Below are positions 1 to 6,478 of a stretch of DNA of 64,000 nucleotides, piece by piece. Every line of letters begins with the position of its first letter. Position 1 is the stretch's first letter. Location: positions 1 to 64,000 of the forward strand of contig JAVTVZ010000063.1 of the NCBI GenBank assembly GCA_032229625.1, written 5' to 3'. A program made the position numbers and the translations under genes. The stretch is from Kineosphaera sp032229625 (lineage in GTDB: Bacteria > Actinomycetota > Actinomycetes > Actinomycetales > Dermatophilaceae). The notes beneath the pieces were generated by a model that did no database searches, was not told where the DNA came from, and saw only the letters and a list, made by a program, of their open reading frames with translations.

Positions 1-114
1 ATCTACACCGCCGACCGAGAACCGCAGCCCCTCGGCGACACGACCACGCTGCTCGATATCCAGATCGCCACGATCCACGCATCTTCCTCCCGGGTCAGGC
101 GCATCAAGCACTGA
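1..114 (+). CDS. C-terminal end of an unidentified protein (5' partial)
   Basis: An open frame enters from the left edge in frame 1 and stops at a TGA at 112-114, giving the last 37 residues of a protein that ends VRRIKH. No family is recognised. It overlaps the 3' end of the convergent HTH gene by 11 bp, as tightly packed real genes do. Base composition is lower in GC than the rest of the window, like the HTH gene, so both may belong to one acquired segment extending to the left. It could also be a chance open frame; only 37 codons are visible. Confidence 0.35.
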   Translation: MYTADREPQPLGDTTTLLDIQIATIHASSSRVRRIKH

Positions 115-577
115 CCCGAGCGCGCCGGCCGCCCGGACGGATCGTGACTCCTTCCACGTCGAGCGCGCGCCGGACCGCCTGTTGACTCACCCCGAACCGC
201 AAGCCGACCTCTATCAGCGTCGAACCACCCTCGTAGAGTTCGACCGCCTCAGTCACGTCGGACTCATCGAGGCCGCGCCTGCGGATCGGGATCGACCGGC
301 GGACAAGATGGGCAGCCACTGTGCGGCGGTGAACACTGAACCGCTCGCCCAACTCAACGAGGGTCGCGCCTTCCCGATACAGGGCCACCAGCTCGTCGAC
401 CTGCGCCGGGCGCAGAAAGGTTTGAGCTATCCCAACTGCACGCACCATCCGACCCCGCGAGTCCACAACCGACGGCTCCAAAGGCCGCCAAGAACGCTTG
501 TATACGCCACGCGACCTGCGGGACACCACCGTTTTCAATGCCGAGTAGGGGTTCTCAAACTCTCTACCGAGGTCCAC
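104..577 (-). CDS. Double helix-turn-helix protein, recombinase-HTH-like
   Basis: This 157-residue protein carries two successive helix-turn-helix units of the resolvase/Hin type, at about residues 56-90 (key run LGERFSVHRRTVAAHL) and 104-140 (key run VGLRFGVSQQAVRRAL). No serine-recombinase catalytic domain is present, so it is either a stand-alone DNA-binding protein or the detached DNA-binding end of a recombinase. Start is uncertain: a GTG at 577 gives the full frame, an ATG at 448 gives a shorter protein that keeps both HTH units. GC content is visibly lower than that of neighbouring genes, which suggests transfer. The exact target is unknown. Confidence 0.6.
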   Translation of the reverse strand: MDLGREFENPYSALKTVVSRRSRGVYKRSWRPLEPSVVDSRGRMVRAVGIAQTFLRPAQVDELVALYREGATLVELGERFSVHRRTVAAHLVRRSIPIRRRGLDESDVTEAVELYEGGSTLIEVGLRFGVSQQAVRRALDVEGVTIRPGGRRARVSA

Positions 578-589
578 CGATCACCCCGC

Positions 590-614
590 AAGCCCCGGCC
601 TACGGCCGGGGCTT
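590..614. terminator. Perfect 11-bp hairpin, orphan terminator
   Basis: AAGCCCCGGCC, loop TAC, then GGCCGGGGCTT, followed by CGTCGTT. It has terminator form but lies between divergent genes (HTH leftward, ThrE rightward), so no intact gene in the window ends into it. It may be the terminator of a gene lost when the left segment arrived. Confidence 0.6.
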
Positions 615-720
615 CGTCGTTGCCCGATCGGCACAGGCAGGCTGACCGGCACGTCCAGGCTGTCGGACACTGGAGGGGTCCGGCGGCGCGCCGGGCTCGG
701 TGGGCGAGGACGGGAGCGGC

Positions 721-2103
721 GTGGACGAGGACGCGCAGACAGCGACGAGCGAGGCCGACGCCCTGGGGTGCTTCGGGGCGCTCATGCTCGACGCGGGGTA
801 TGCCGTGACGGACGTGGCCCAGTCGCTGCGCGAGACCGCTGCCGCCGCGGGCGGGAGCCGGGACGTCGTCATCGGCGTGTTGCCGCAGGCCGTGCTCATC
901 GACGTGGCCACCCCGGCCGATGCCGGCGCACGCGGCGAGGCGACCCCACGGGCACGGGCAGGCACGGCCGGCCCGGTCGCCTCGGGCGGGCTGGTGGCGC
1001 CGCTGCGCGGGGCGCGGCTCGTGCAGGCCGGCGGGGAGTCGCTGACCTTCGATCAGGTCGGGCGCACCGGGCGGCTCGTCGCGGACGCTGCGCGCGGGCT
1101 GATCCCCTGGCGGCAGCTGCCGCAGCGGGTCGCGGCGATCCGCGCCGACCCGCGGTTGCGGCCCGCCTGGGTCGTCGTGCTCGGCAGCGGGCTCATGTCG
1201 TGCGGCGTCGCCGTCGTCTTCGGCGCGCGGTGGTGGTCGCTCGCGGCCGATGCGCTGCTCGGGCTGCTCGTCGGGGCGCTCATCGTCGGGGCGTCGCGGT
1301 GGCTGCGGGTGGCGCAGCTGCTGCCCTTCCTGTGCGCGGTCGCCACGACCGTCCTGCTCCTCGTGGCCGCGGACCTGGCCGGGGCCGACCGGGTGCCGCT
1401 CTTCGCCGCGTGTGCGCCGCTGGTCATCCTCATCCCCGGCGCCATCGTCACCAACGCGGTCATCGAGTTGTCCGCCGGCGACGTCGTCTCCGGCGGCGGG
1501 CGGCTGATCTCCGGTCTCGTCGTCTGGGGGCTGCTCGCCGCCGGGATCGCCGCCGGCGCCGCCATCGTCGGCGCCCGGATCGACGGCGCCGGTATCCAGC
1601 TCGCCTCCGCCTCCGGGAGCGCCGACGCGCTGTGGGGCGCCGCCGTGCCCGACGTGCTGGCCTGGCCCGCGACCGCCCTCGTCGCCGTCGGGGTCGGGCT
1701 GTTCGGGTCGGCGTCCTCCCGCCTGACCGCCGCGATCGTCGCGGTGCTGCTGCTCACCTACGGGCTGTTCGTCGGGTTGCAGCCGGTCGCCGGGACCGTC
1801 GTGGCCACCGGCGCCGCCGCCGGGATCGTGCTCGCCGCGACCCGCGCGCTCGAGGCGGCCGCTCCGGACTACCCGAGCATCGTCGTCTTCCGACCTGCCT
1901 ACTGGCTGCTCGTGCCGGGGTCGTTCGGGCTGGTGGCGCTCACCGGCGGCGGCGACTCCGACCCGGTCCGCGCGACGATCGGCACGATCCTCGCGCTGAC
2001 GGTCGGCACCCAGATCGGCGCCATCGTCGCCGAGGCCTGCGCCGCGCTGCCGCGCGCCGTGCGGCGGCGCCGCGAGGACGCTCGGACCTCGACGGGGCGT
2101 TAG
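721..2103 (+). CDS. Threonine/serine exporter family protein (ThrE-like)
   Basis: Integral membrane protein of about 460 residues. The N-terminal third is the DUF1212/ThrE cytoplasmic domain (from LGCFGALMLDAGYAVTDVAQ), followed by about ten hydrophobic segments from roughly residue 155 to 450. Corynebacterium ThrE exports threonine and serine; the same role is inferred here. Start: GTG at 721 has GGGAG at 712-716; an in-frame GTG at 700 adds seven residues but has no good Shine-Dalgarno sequence. The C-terminus is basic (RRRREDAR). Single gene, convergent with the small membrane gene at 2160-2369. Confidence 0.82.
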   Translation: MDEDAQTATSEADALGCFGALMLDAGYAVTDVAQSLRETAAAAGGSRDVVIGVLPQAVLIDVATPADAGARGEATPRARAGTAGPVASGGLVAPLRGARLVQAGGESLTFDQVGRTGRLVADAARGLIPWRQLPQRVAAIRADPRLRPAWVVVLGSGLMSCGVAVVFGARWWSLAADALLGLLVGALIVGASRWLRVAQLLPFLCAVATTVLLLVAADLAGADRVPLFAACAPLVILIPGAIVTNAVIELSAGDVVSGGGRLISGLVVWGLLAAGIAAGAAIVGARIDGAGIQLASASGSADALWGAAVPDVLAWPATALVAVGVGLFGSASSRLTAAIVAVLLLTYGLFVGLQPVAGTVVATGAAAGIVLAATRALEAAAPDYPSIVVFRPAYWLLVPGSFGLVALTGGGDSDPVRATIGTILALTVGTQIGAIVAEACAALPRAVRRRREDARTSTGR

Positions 2104-2159
2104 TCCCTCGATCCAGTCCTCGTGGTCCCGGCTGCCGCACGCCGGCTCGGGCCGCGGTC

Positions 2160-2369
2160 TCAGCGGCGGATCTCGTCCTGGAGGGGGCCGGGCTCGGTGG
2201 GCGAGGCCTTGTCGCGGCCGAAGACGCCGACCGCGATCCACGCCAGGGCGACGAGGGCGCCGCCGAGAGCGGCGTAGGGGGCCGGGACGTCGCCGCGGAA
2301 GGCGGCGAAGCCGGCGCCGTAGCAGATGGTGATGGCCAGGGCGATGAAGCTGAGCACGTTGCGGTTCAT
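2160..2369 (-). CDS. Small two-helix membrane protein
   Basis: Encodes 69 residues from ATG at 2369. Two hydrophobic segments are visible, about residues 5-22 (VLSFIALAITICYGAGF) and 31-49 (YAALGGALVALAWIAVGVF), followed by a charged tail (GRDKAS...LQDEIRR). A longer frame upstream of the ATG is not needed. No family is recognised. It faces the ThrE gene with 56 bp between the two stop codons. Confidence 0.55.
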   Translation of the reverse strand: MNRNVLSFIALAITICYGAGFAAFRGDVPAPYAALGGALVALAWIAVGVFGRDKASPTEPGPLQDEIRR

Positions 2370-2499
2370 GGCTCTACTGTGGCCCGGCGCACGCCCGCGC
2401 ACCCGTGTGATCTGTCACGACTGTGCGCGGCGATCCGTCATGCGTCCGCCGCGCCGGTGTCGTCCGCGGTGGCCGGACGCCGCGGAGGGGAAGGGGTCT

Positions 2500-2736
2500 G
2501 GGCCCAGCGTCGAGAGGACCCGCCGGCCCTGGAACTGCGCTGCGAGCCGGTCGGACGTGTCCGGGTCGATCCGCACGCCGCCGGGGGCGAGCACCCGGGC
2601 GAATTCTCCCCGGTTGCGGGGCGCGAAGACGCACAGCACCGCCGCCGCGGCCTCGTCGCGCACCGGGCAGTCCCGACCACGCGTCCGCGACGACGCTCGC
2701 CAGGCGCGGGTGCGCCCGCGCTGCGCGGCGCGTGCG
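2500..2736 (-). pseudogene. Decayed fragment of RlmA-type rRNA methyltransferase gene
   Basis: This stretch aligns base by base with part of the intact methyltransferase gene at 4757-5680. In protein terms it keeps CPVRDEAAAAVLCVFAPRN, EFARVLAPGG and RIDPDTSDRLAAQ. Relative to the intact gene it lacks 75 bp (4999-5074 of the intact copy), exactly 25 codons, lost between two GCAC tetranucleotides. It also has one extra base near 2670 (accgggcag against accggcag), which breaks the frame. Both ends of the gene are absent. High identity suggests a fairly recent duplication followed by decay. Confidence 0.8.
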
Positions 2737-2809
2737 GTCACGTGGTGTCGCTCCGGAGCGACACGAGGTGGCCGGAACTGCCTCTACTCGTCCGGAAGTG
2801 CCCCGACGT
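2734..2809 (+). repeat. Direct repeat copy 1, with 20-bp perfect palindrome
   Basis: The first 40 bp (2734-2773) are identical to 2942-2981; the remainder, ending aagtgccccgacgt, is diverged but alignable. Inside is a perfect 20-bp palindrome at 2745-2764 (GTGTCGCTCC / GGAGCGACAC). The copy starts where homology to the rlmA fragment ends. Confidence 0.8.
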
Positions 2810-2906
2810 GGGGGCGGGGGTCGTGGGCGCGCCGGTGCGGGGCGTCGGCGTCCGCGGTGACTCCGGCCGTCGGCGTCGGCTCCGTCGCTGGCGTCTGGTG
2901 CGCGCT

Positions 2907-2922
2907 GACGTGGGGGCACTTT
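2907..2922 (-). repeat. Inverted copy of the repeat's end motif
   Basis: The + strand reads gacgtgggggcacttt, the reverse complement of a variant of the aagtgccccgacgt motif that ends the two direct repeats (2796-2809 and 3003-3017). It could pair with copy 1 to form a large hairpin. Confidence 0.5.
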
Positions 2923-2941
2923 CTGCCAGGTGGGGGAGATA

Positions 2942-3017
2942 GCGGTCACGTGGTGTCGCTCCGGAGCGACACGAGGTGGCCAGGACTGCCTACAGCTGTC
3001 CGAAAGTGCCCCGACGT
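2942..3017 (+). repeat. Direct repeat copy 2, with 20-bp perfect palindrome
   Basis: Second copy, 208 bp downstream of the first. The palindrome is at 2953-2972. Differences from copy 1 are limited to the second half of the unit. Confidence 0.8.
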
Positions 3018-3248
3018 CGGGTCGGGGCGGCGGGCGCGGCGCCGGGCTGGGACGCGGTGCCCTGCCCGTATCCCGCGGGGTCCTGCCGTTGCTCGTTGCG
3101 TCGGTGGACGCCGGCTGCCGGGGTCGGCGCCGTCTGCGCCGCCGTTCGCGCGCCGGCGCGACCCGCCCGACAACCAGCAGAGAACGAACTCGTCCACACG
3201 CTCCAGACCCCGTAGCCACGGCACTACGCCATGTGACCCGACTCAGGA

Positions 3249-3282
3249 TCGAGAGTCACTCCGATCCGCACACTGGTGTGTG
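3249..3282. repeat. 34-nt element, intergenic copy
   Basis: Matches 5247-5280, inside the intact rlmA-like gene, at 30 of 34 positions. It contains the inverted repeat CACACTGGTGTG. It is either a second small interspersed element or a surviving piece of the duplicated methyltransferase gene. Confidence 0.55.
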
Positions 3283-3400
3283 GGGTTCGCGGCTCGTCGC
3301 CGGTCGCGACGGCGTCGGGGTCGTCGCCGGACGCCCGGGATCAGCACTCTGCGCCGGGGTGTGGCGCACACGTCGGACGCGTCGGTGCCGCCGCAGCGAC

Positions 3401-4018
3401 TCAGTAGCCGGTGCGGCCGTCGATGGCCTCGCGCAGCAGATCCATGTGGCCCAGGTGGCGGGCGTACTCCTCGATGAGGTGGATGAGGATCCACCGCAGG
3501 TTGAGCTGCGCGCCGCGCCGCTGACCCCGCACCGCTGTGTCGAGGTCCGCCCACCCGGCGACCGCCGTGCGCGATGTCGCGACCTGTGCCTCGTAGGCCG
3601 CGACGTCCCGCTCGGCATGTGCGGGGTCGACGTCGAGGTGGTCGCCGTCCGGGTTCTCGCGTGTGGAGTAGAGGTCCGGGACCTCCTGGCCGTGCAGCAC
3701 CTCCTGCAACCAGTAGGCCTCGACCTCGGTGAGATGGCGCACGAGGCCGAGCAGGCTCAGGGTCGACGGCGGCACCGACCGGGCACACAGGGCCCGGGCG
3801 TCCAGGCCGGCGATCTTGAGCAGCAGCGACTCCCGGTACAGCTCGAGCCAGCTCTCCAACGACTCGCGCTCGCCCGCGAGCATCGGCGGGTCCTGCCGGG
3901 TGTCCGCGCGCTCGGCGACGACTGCCCTGGTGAGTTCGGCATCCGAGGCCGTATGGGCGCGCAACCGCTCTACGCCGTCGTCGAGCGCCGGGGCGCTCTG
4001 GGGGAATCCGCTGGTCAT
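3401..4018 (-). CDS. DinB-like (DUF664) family protein
   Basis: Encodes 205 residues from ATG at 4018. The fold family is a four-helix metal-binding bundle; members include mycothiol-dependent enzymes of actinomycetes. Visible signatures are LSLLGLVRHLTEVEAYWLQ in the middle, with a histidine in the second helix, and LRWILIHLIEEYARHLGHMD near the end, which supplies the two further histidines (H in LIHLIEEYARH and GHMD) typical of a metal triad. The bulk of the chain between carries acidic loops. The substrate cannot be inferred. It is transcribed leftward behind the PAP2-like and methyltransferase genes, with 92 bp between. Confidence 0.75.
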   Translation of the reverse strand: MTSGFPQSAPALDDGVERLRAHTASDAELTRAVVAERADTRQDPPMLAGERESLESWLELYRESLLLKIAGLDARALCARSVPPSTLSLLGLVRHLTEVEAYWLQEVLHGQEVPDLYSTRENPDGDHLDVDPAHAERDVAAYEAQVATSRTAVAGWADLDTAVRGQRRGAQLNLRWILIHLIEEYARHLGHMDLLREAIDGRTGY

Positions 4019-4110
4019 GTCGACCAGTGCAGCACACGTGGCCGCGCCGCGTGCCGCTCGTCGACCTCGCCGACGTGAGCGATGGCCTGTCGGCGCCCGC
4101 GCCGAACGGA

Positions 4111-4764
4111 TCAGCGCAGCGCAGGAAAGACCGCGAGTGTCACGACCGCGCCCAGGGCCGACCCGGCGAGCACCTGCGCGAGACTGTGCCGGCCGGCGCG
4201 CACGCGGGCCCACGCGACGGCCAGGCAGATCGGCCCGGTGAACGCCAGGGTCCCGATGCCGAACACCCCGGTAGCCACCGTGGCGACGGTCGCGGCGACG
4301 CCCGCGTGGATCGAGGCCTTCCACACGCGGGTGACCGCAGCCAACACCGCGACGCCGGCCAGGACCGTCCATACCGTCGCCACGAGCAGCGGTGGGGCCC
4401 CGGTCAGGGTCAACACGACGGCGATCGCCAGCACGCTGACCGCCGCGACGAGCATCGGGACGTGCCGCTGCTCGCGGCGCACGAGCTGCCGGTCGCCGGC
4501 CCGACCGCAGCGCACGGACAGGCGCACTACGGCCTCGGGCACCACCGCGCACCCCACCCCGGCCAGGGCCGCCCAGCCGGCGCCGACCCACGGATTCGCC
4601 GCGCCGGCCACCCCGACCGCCAGCAGGAGTGCCGCCGTCAGGACGAGCGGATCGAAGAACCGGCCGATGCGGTCAGCCGCCATGGAGGGTTCGCGGGCGG
4701 TGAGGCGACGCACGTCCGGGTGGTCCTCCTCCGCCGCCTCGCCGCGAGCTGCGCGGTCAGCCAT
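4111..4764 (-). CDS. PAP2-superfamily-like membrane protein
   Basis: Encodes 217 residues with about five to six membrane segments from residue 36 onward. The end of the protein (GRHSLAQVLAGSALG) resembles the third phosphatase motif of PAP2 lipid phosphatases, with H and the following small residues, but the preceding PSGH motif and the KX6RP motif are not evident, so catalysis is doubtful. The ATG at 4764 lies inside the end of the methyltransferase gene (8-bp overlap, TGA at 4757-4759), implying translational coupling. A role in lipid or isoprenoid metabolism is only a guess from the family. Confidence 0.65.
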   Translation of the reverse strand: MADRAARGEAAEEDHPDVRRLTAREPSMAADRIGRFFDPLVLTAALLLAVGVAGAANPWVGAGWAALAGVGCAVVPEAVVRLSVRCGRAGDRQLVRREQRHVPMLVAAVSVLAIAVVLTLTGAPPLLVATVWTVLAGVAVLAAVTRVWKASIHAGVAATVATVATGVFGIGTLAFTGPICLAVAWARVRAGRHSLAQVLAGSALGAVVTLAVFPALR

Positions 4765-5680
4765 CGGGACTGGCCACGGTGAGGTCGACCGCCAGCCCCA
4801 CCTCGAGCCCGGGCCCCTCGGCCAGGCGCGCCCGCGTGGCGGCCCGGTCGACATGCCACGCGGCCGGCCCCATGAGCAGGAGGTCCGCCGCGGCCGACCC
4901 GTCGACCCGCACGGTTGCCTCGACCCGACGCGTCGAGCGGATCCGCCAGCCCCGCAGCTGCGCCGCGAGCCGATCGGATTTGTCCGGGTCGATGCGCACC
5001 CGGCCCTGGTCGCCGTCGACGAGGTCGGTGACCGCGCCCAGGTGACCCGGGGCGGGGGTGACGACCGCGAGCACGCCGCCGGGGCTGAGCACCCGGGCGA
5101 ACTCCGCCGCGTTGCGCGGCGCGAAGACGCACAGCACCGCCGCCGCGGCCTCGTCGCGGACCGGCAGGCCCGCCCACGCGTCCGCGACGACGCTCGCCAG
5201 GCGCGGGTGCGCCCGCGCCGCCCGCCGCGCGGCATACCGGGACAGGTCGAGACTCACTCCGAGTCGCACACTGTTGTGTGCACTCTCGCCCGCGTCCGGC
5301 GGCGTCGGCGCACGCAGGCACGCGGCCGCGTAATAGCCCGTGCCGCCGCCCACGTCGATCAGCGCGCCGCCCGGCCCCACCTGCGCGAACGCCTCGTCGA
5401 GATGCTCCGACAGCGCCTCCGACAGGGCCGCCGCGACGGGCGCGAAGAGGCCCGCGCCCTGGACCCGCTCGCGCGCCGCGACCATGTCGGCGTCGTCGGC
5501 GGTCAGCCCGCGAGTGCCGGCGCCGGTGAGGAGGCTGACGTAGCCCTGCCGCGCGACGTCATACGCGTGCCCCGACGTGCACCGCACCGGCCCCTCGCCG
5601 GCGGCCGTCAGCGAGGCCGCGCAGACCGGGCACCGCAGGACCGGCAGCGCGGCGTCGAGAGCAGGTCGGCGGGTCGGCAC
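4757..5680 (-). CDS. RlmA-type 23S rRNA (guanine-N1)-methyltransferase
   Basis: Encodes 307 residues. The N-terminus has the RlmA zinc finger (CPVCAASL ... C-TSGHAYD). The SAM-binding motif I follows (LIDVGGGTGYY), then the ARRAARAHPRLASVVADAW stretch and APRNAAEFARVLSPGG, which are characteristic of RlmA/TlrB enzymes that methylate G745 or G748 of 23S rRNA. Start: GTG at 5680, supported by a TANNNT hexamer six bases upstream. Between motif I and the LDLSRYA segment lies an extra piece (GESAHNSVRLGV) encoded by the 34-nt element at 5247-5280, which also occurs outside the gene. A broken partial copy lies at 2500-2736. Which guanine is modified cannot be told. Confidence 0.83.
   Translation of the reverse strand: MPTRRPALDAALPVLRCPVCAASLTAAGEGPVRCTSGHAYDVARQGYVSLLTGAGTRGLTADDADMVAARERVQGAGLFAPVAAALSEALSEHLDEAFAQVGPGGALIDVGGGTGYYAAACLRAPTPPDAGESAHNSVRLGVSLDLSRYAARRAARAHPRLASVVADAWAGLPVRDEAAAAVLCVFAPRNAAEFARVLSPGGVLAVVTPAPGHLGAVTDLVDGDQGRVRIDPDKSDRLAAQLRGWRIRSTRRVEATVRVDGSAAADLLLMGPAAWHVDRAATRARLAEGPGLEVGLAVDLTVASPDG
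5247..5280. repeat. 34-nt element inside the rlmA-like gene
   Basis: Second member of the pair with 3249-3282 (30 of 34 identical). It holds the inverted repeat GCACACTGTTGTGTGC (5266-5281). In the gene's reading frame it encodes part of HNSVRLGVSLD, an apparent insertion between conserved motifs. Confidence 0.55.
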
Positions 5681-5686
5681 CCGCCC

Positions 5687-5692
5687 ACTGTA
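5687..5692 (-). promoter_or_regulatory. -10 box for leaderless rlmA-like mRNA
   Basis: TACAGT on the minus strand, followed by six bases and the GTG start at 5680. No Shine-Dalgarno sequence is present. The -35 region is not recognisable. Confidence 0.5.
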
Positions 5693-5769
5693 GGTGCGCT
5701 GCGGCGCCCGGCCAGGCTCCCGTCCCCGGCCCGGCGCCTGCCCTCCGAGTGGTCGGCGCACAGGGGGCC

Positions 5770-5805
5770 GCACCGACACGCCGGTGATCACCGGCGTGTC
5801 GGTGC
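5770..5805. promoter_or_regulatory. 36-bp perfect palindrome between divergent genes
   Basis: Two 18-bp arms (GCACCGACACGCCGGTGA and its exact complement) meet without a loop at TGATCA. It lies 90 bp upstream of the leftward methyltransferase start and 55 bp before the rightward MOSC-like gene. It may be an operator or a two-way insulator/terminator; the loopless form is unusual for a terminator. Confidence 0.5.
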
Positions 5806-5860
5806 GCCGTGGCGTTCGGCGACGGCGGGGGAGCGCCCGTCGGGGTGGCAGGGTGGCCGC

Positions 5861-6274
5861 ATGAGTGCGCACGAGGACTTCACACGGGACGAGCGCGACG
5901 AGCGCGACGAGCGGGACGGGTCAGAGGTGTCGACGGGCGGCCCGCGGGTGCGGGAGCTGGCGATCTACCCCGTCAAGGACGAGCCGGGGGTGCGGCTGGC
6001 CGACGTCGCGGTGCAGGACGCCGGGCTGGCGGGGGATCGGCGCAAGAAGCGGCCCGTGCATCTGGTCGGGGCGGGCGAGACGCCGGAGACGACGCGGGCC
6101 AACATCTTCCTCGATCTGCCCGACGCGCAGGTCGCCGCGTTGCTCGAGTGCACGGTGCGGCTCGGCGACGCGGTGCTGCACGTCACCGAGCGCCCGAGCG
6201 GCTGCCCCGGCGTGTATGCCGTCGTGGCCACGCCGGGGCGCGTCGCGCTCGGGGATGCGCTGACGATCCTGTGA
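5861..6274 (+). CDS. MOSC-domain-like protein
   Basis: Encodes 137 residues from ATG at 5861. After a very charged start (RDERDERDERDGS) the chain follows the MOSC pattern: IYPVKDEPG, then AGLAGDRRKKRPVHLVG, RANIFLDLP, a LGDAVLHVTERPSGCPG stretch with the conserved cysteine, and GDALTIL at the end. MOSC domains bind molybdenum cofactor sulfur or act in sulfur transfer; several small stand-alone members have unknown substrates. The cysteine at about residue 114 fits the catalytic position. It stands between the palindrome and the thrS leader, with 204 bp before thrS. Confidence 0.65.
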   Translation: MSAHEDFTRDERDERDERDGSEVSTGGPRVRELAIYPVKDEPGVRLADVAVQDAGLAGDRRKKRPVHLVGAGETPETTRANIFLDLPDAQVAALLECTVRLGDAVLHVTERPSGCPGVYAVVATPGRVALGDALTIL

Positions 6275-6478
6275 GGCGCCCCGGTCGGCGGCAGGTCGGC
6301 GGCGCGCGGGGTAAACCTGTGCGGAGCGGCGCGGACGCGCGGATACCATCGTGCGGGGCCGTGTTACGGCCTCGACGCCTGCCCGGGACCGATCCCGGCG
6401 CCCTTCGTCGCCCGTGGCGACCAGAGGCGACGGCGCAGGAAGCGCCCGGCGTCGATCACCGACAGTAGGGAGTCCGCC
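6275..6478 (+). other. thrS leader region
   Basis: 204 bp between the MOSC-like gene and thrS. TACCAT at 6344-6349 is a possible -10 box, which would give a 5' leader of about 125 nt. A small hairpin (CCGGGACCGATCCCGG, around 6379-6394) is visible. I see no T-box signature. Confidence 0.3.

Larger units (their letters stand above)
2403..3400. other. 998-bp region without an intact gene
   Basis: Contains a decayed fragment of an rlmA-like gene (2500-2736), two 76-bp direct repeats (2734-2809, 2942-3017), an inverted copy of part of the repeat (2907-2922), and a 34-nt element (3249-3282) that recurs inside the intact rlmA-like gene. Open frames here are short, overlap on both strands and show no recognisable protein other than the fragment. 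Confidence 0.7.

Noticed and set aside
541..585. tRNA 3' end or attachment-site remnant before the orphan hairpin
   Set aside because: GGTTCTCAAACTC resembles a T-loop, but the stem does not pair in canonical form (position 53-61 fails) and no cloverleaf can be drawn.
535..2241. Long leftward open frame opposite the ThrE gene
   Set aside because: It is rich in Arg, Gly, Asp and Pro with no motif, and the opposite strand encodes a clear membrane protein. High GC makes long spurious antisense frames.
6275..6478. T-box riboswitch before thrS
   Set aside because: No T-box sequence (UGGN) or stem I motifs could be found; actinobacterial T-boxes known to me precede ileS.
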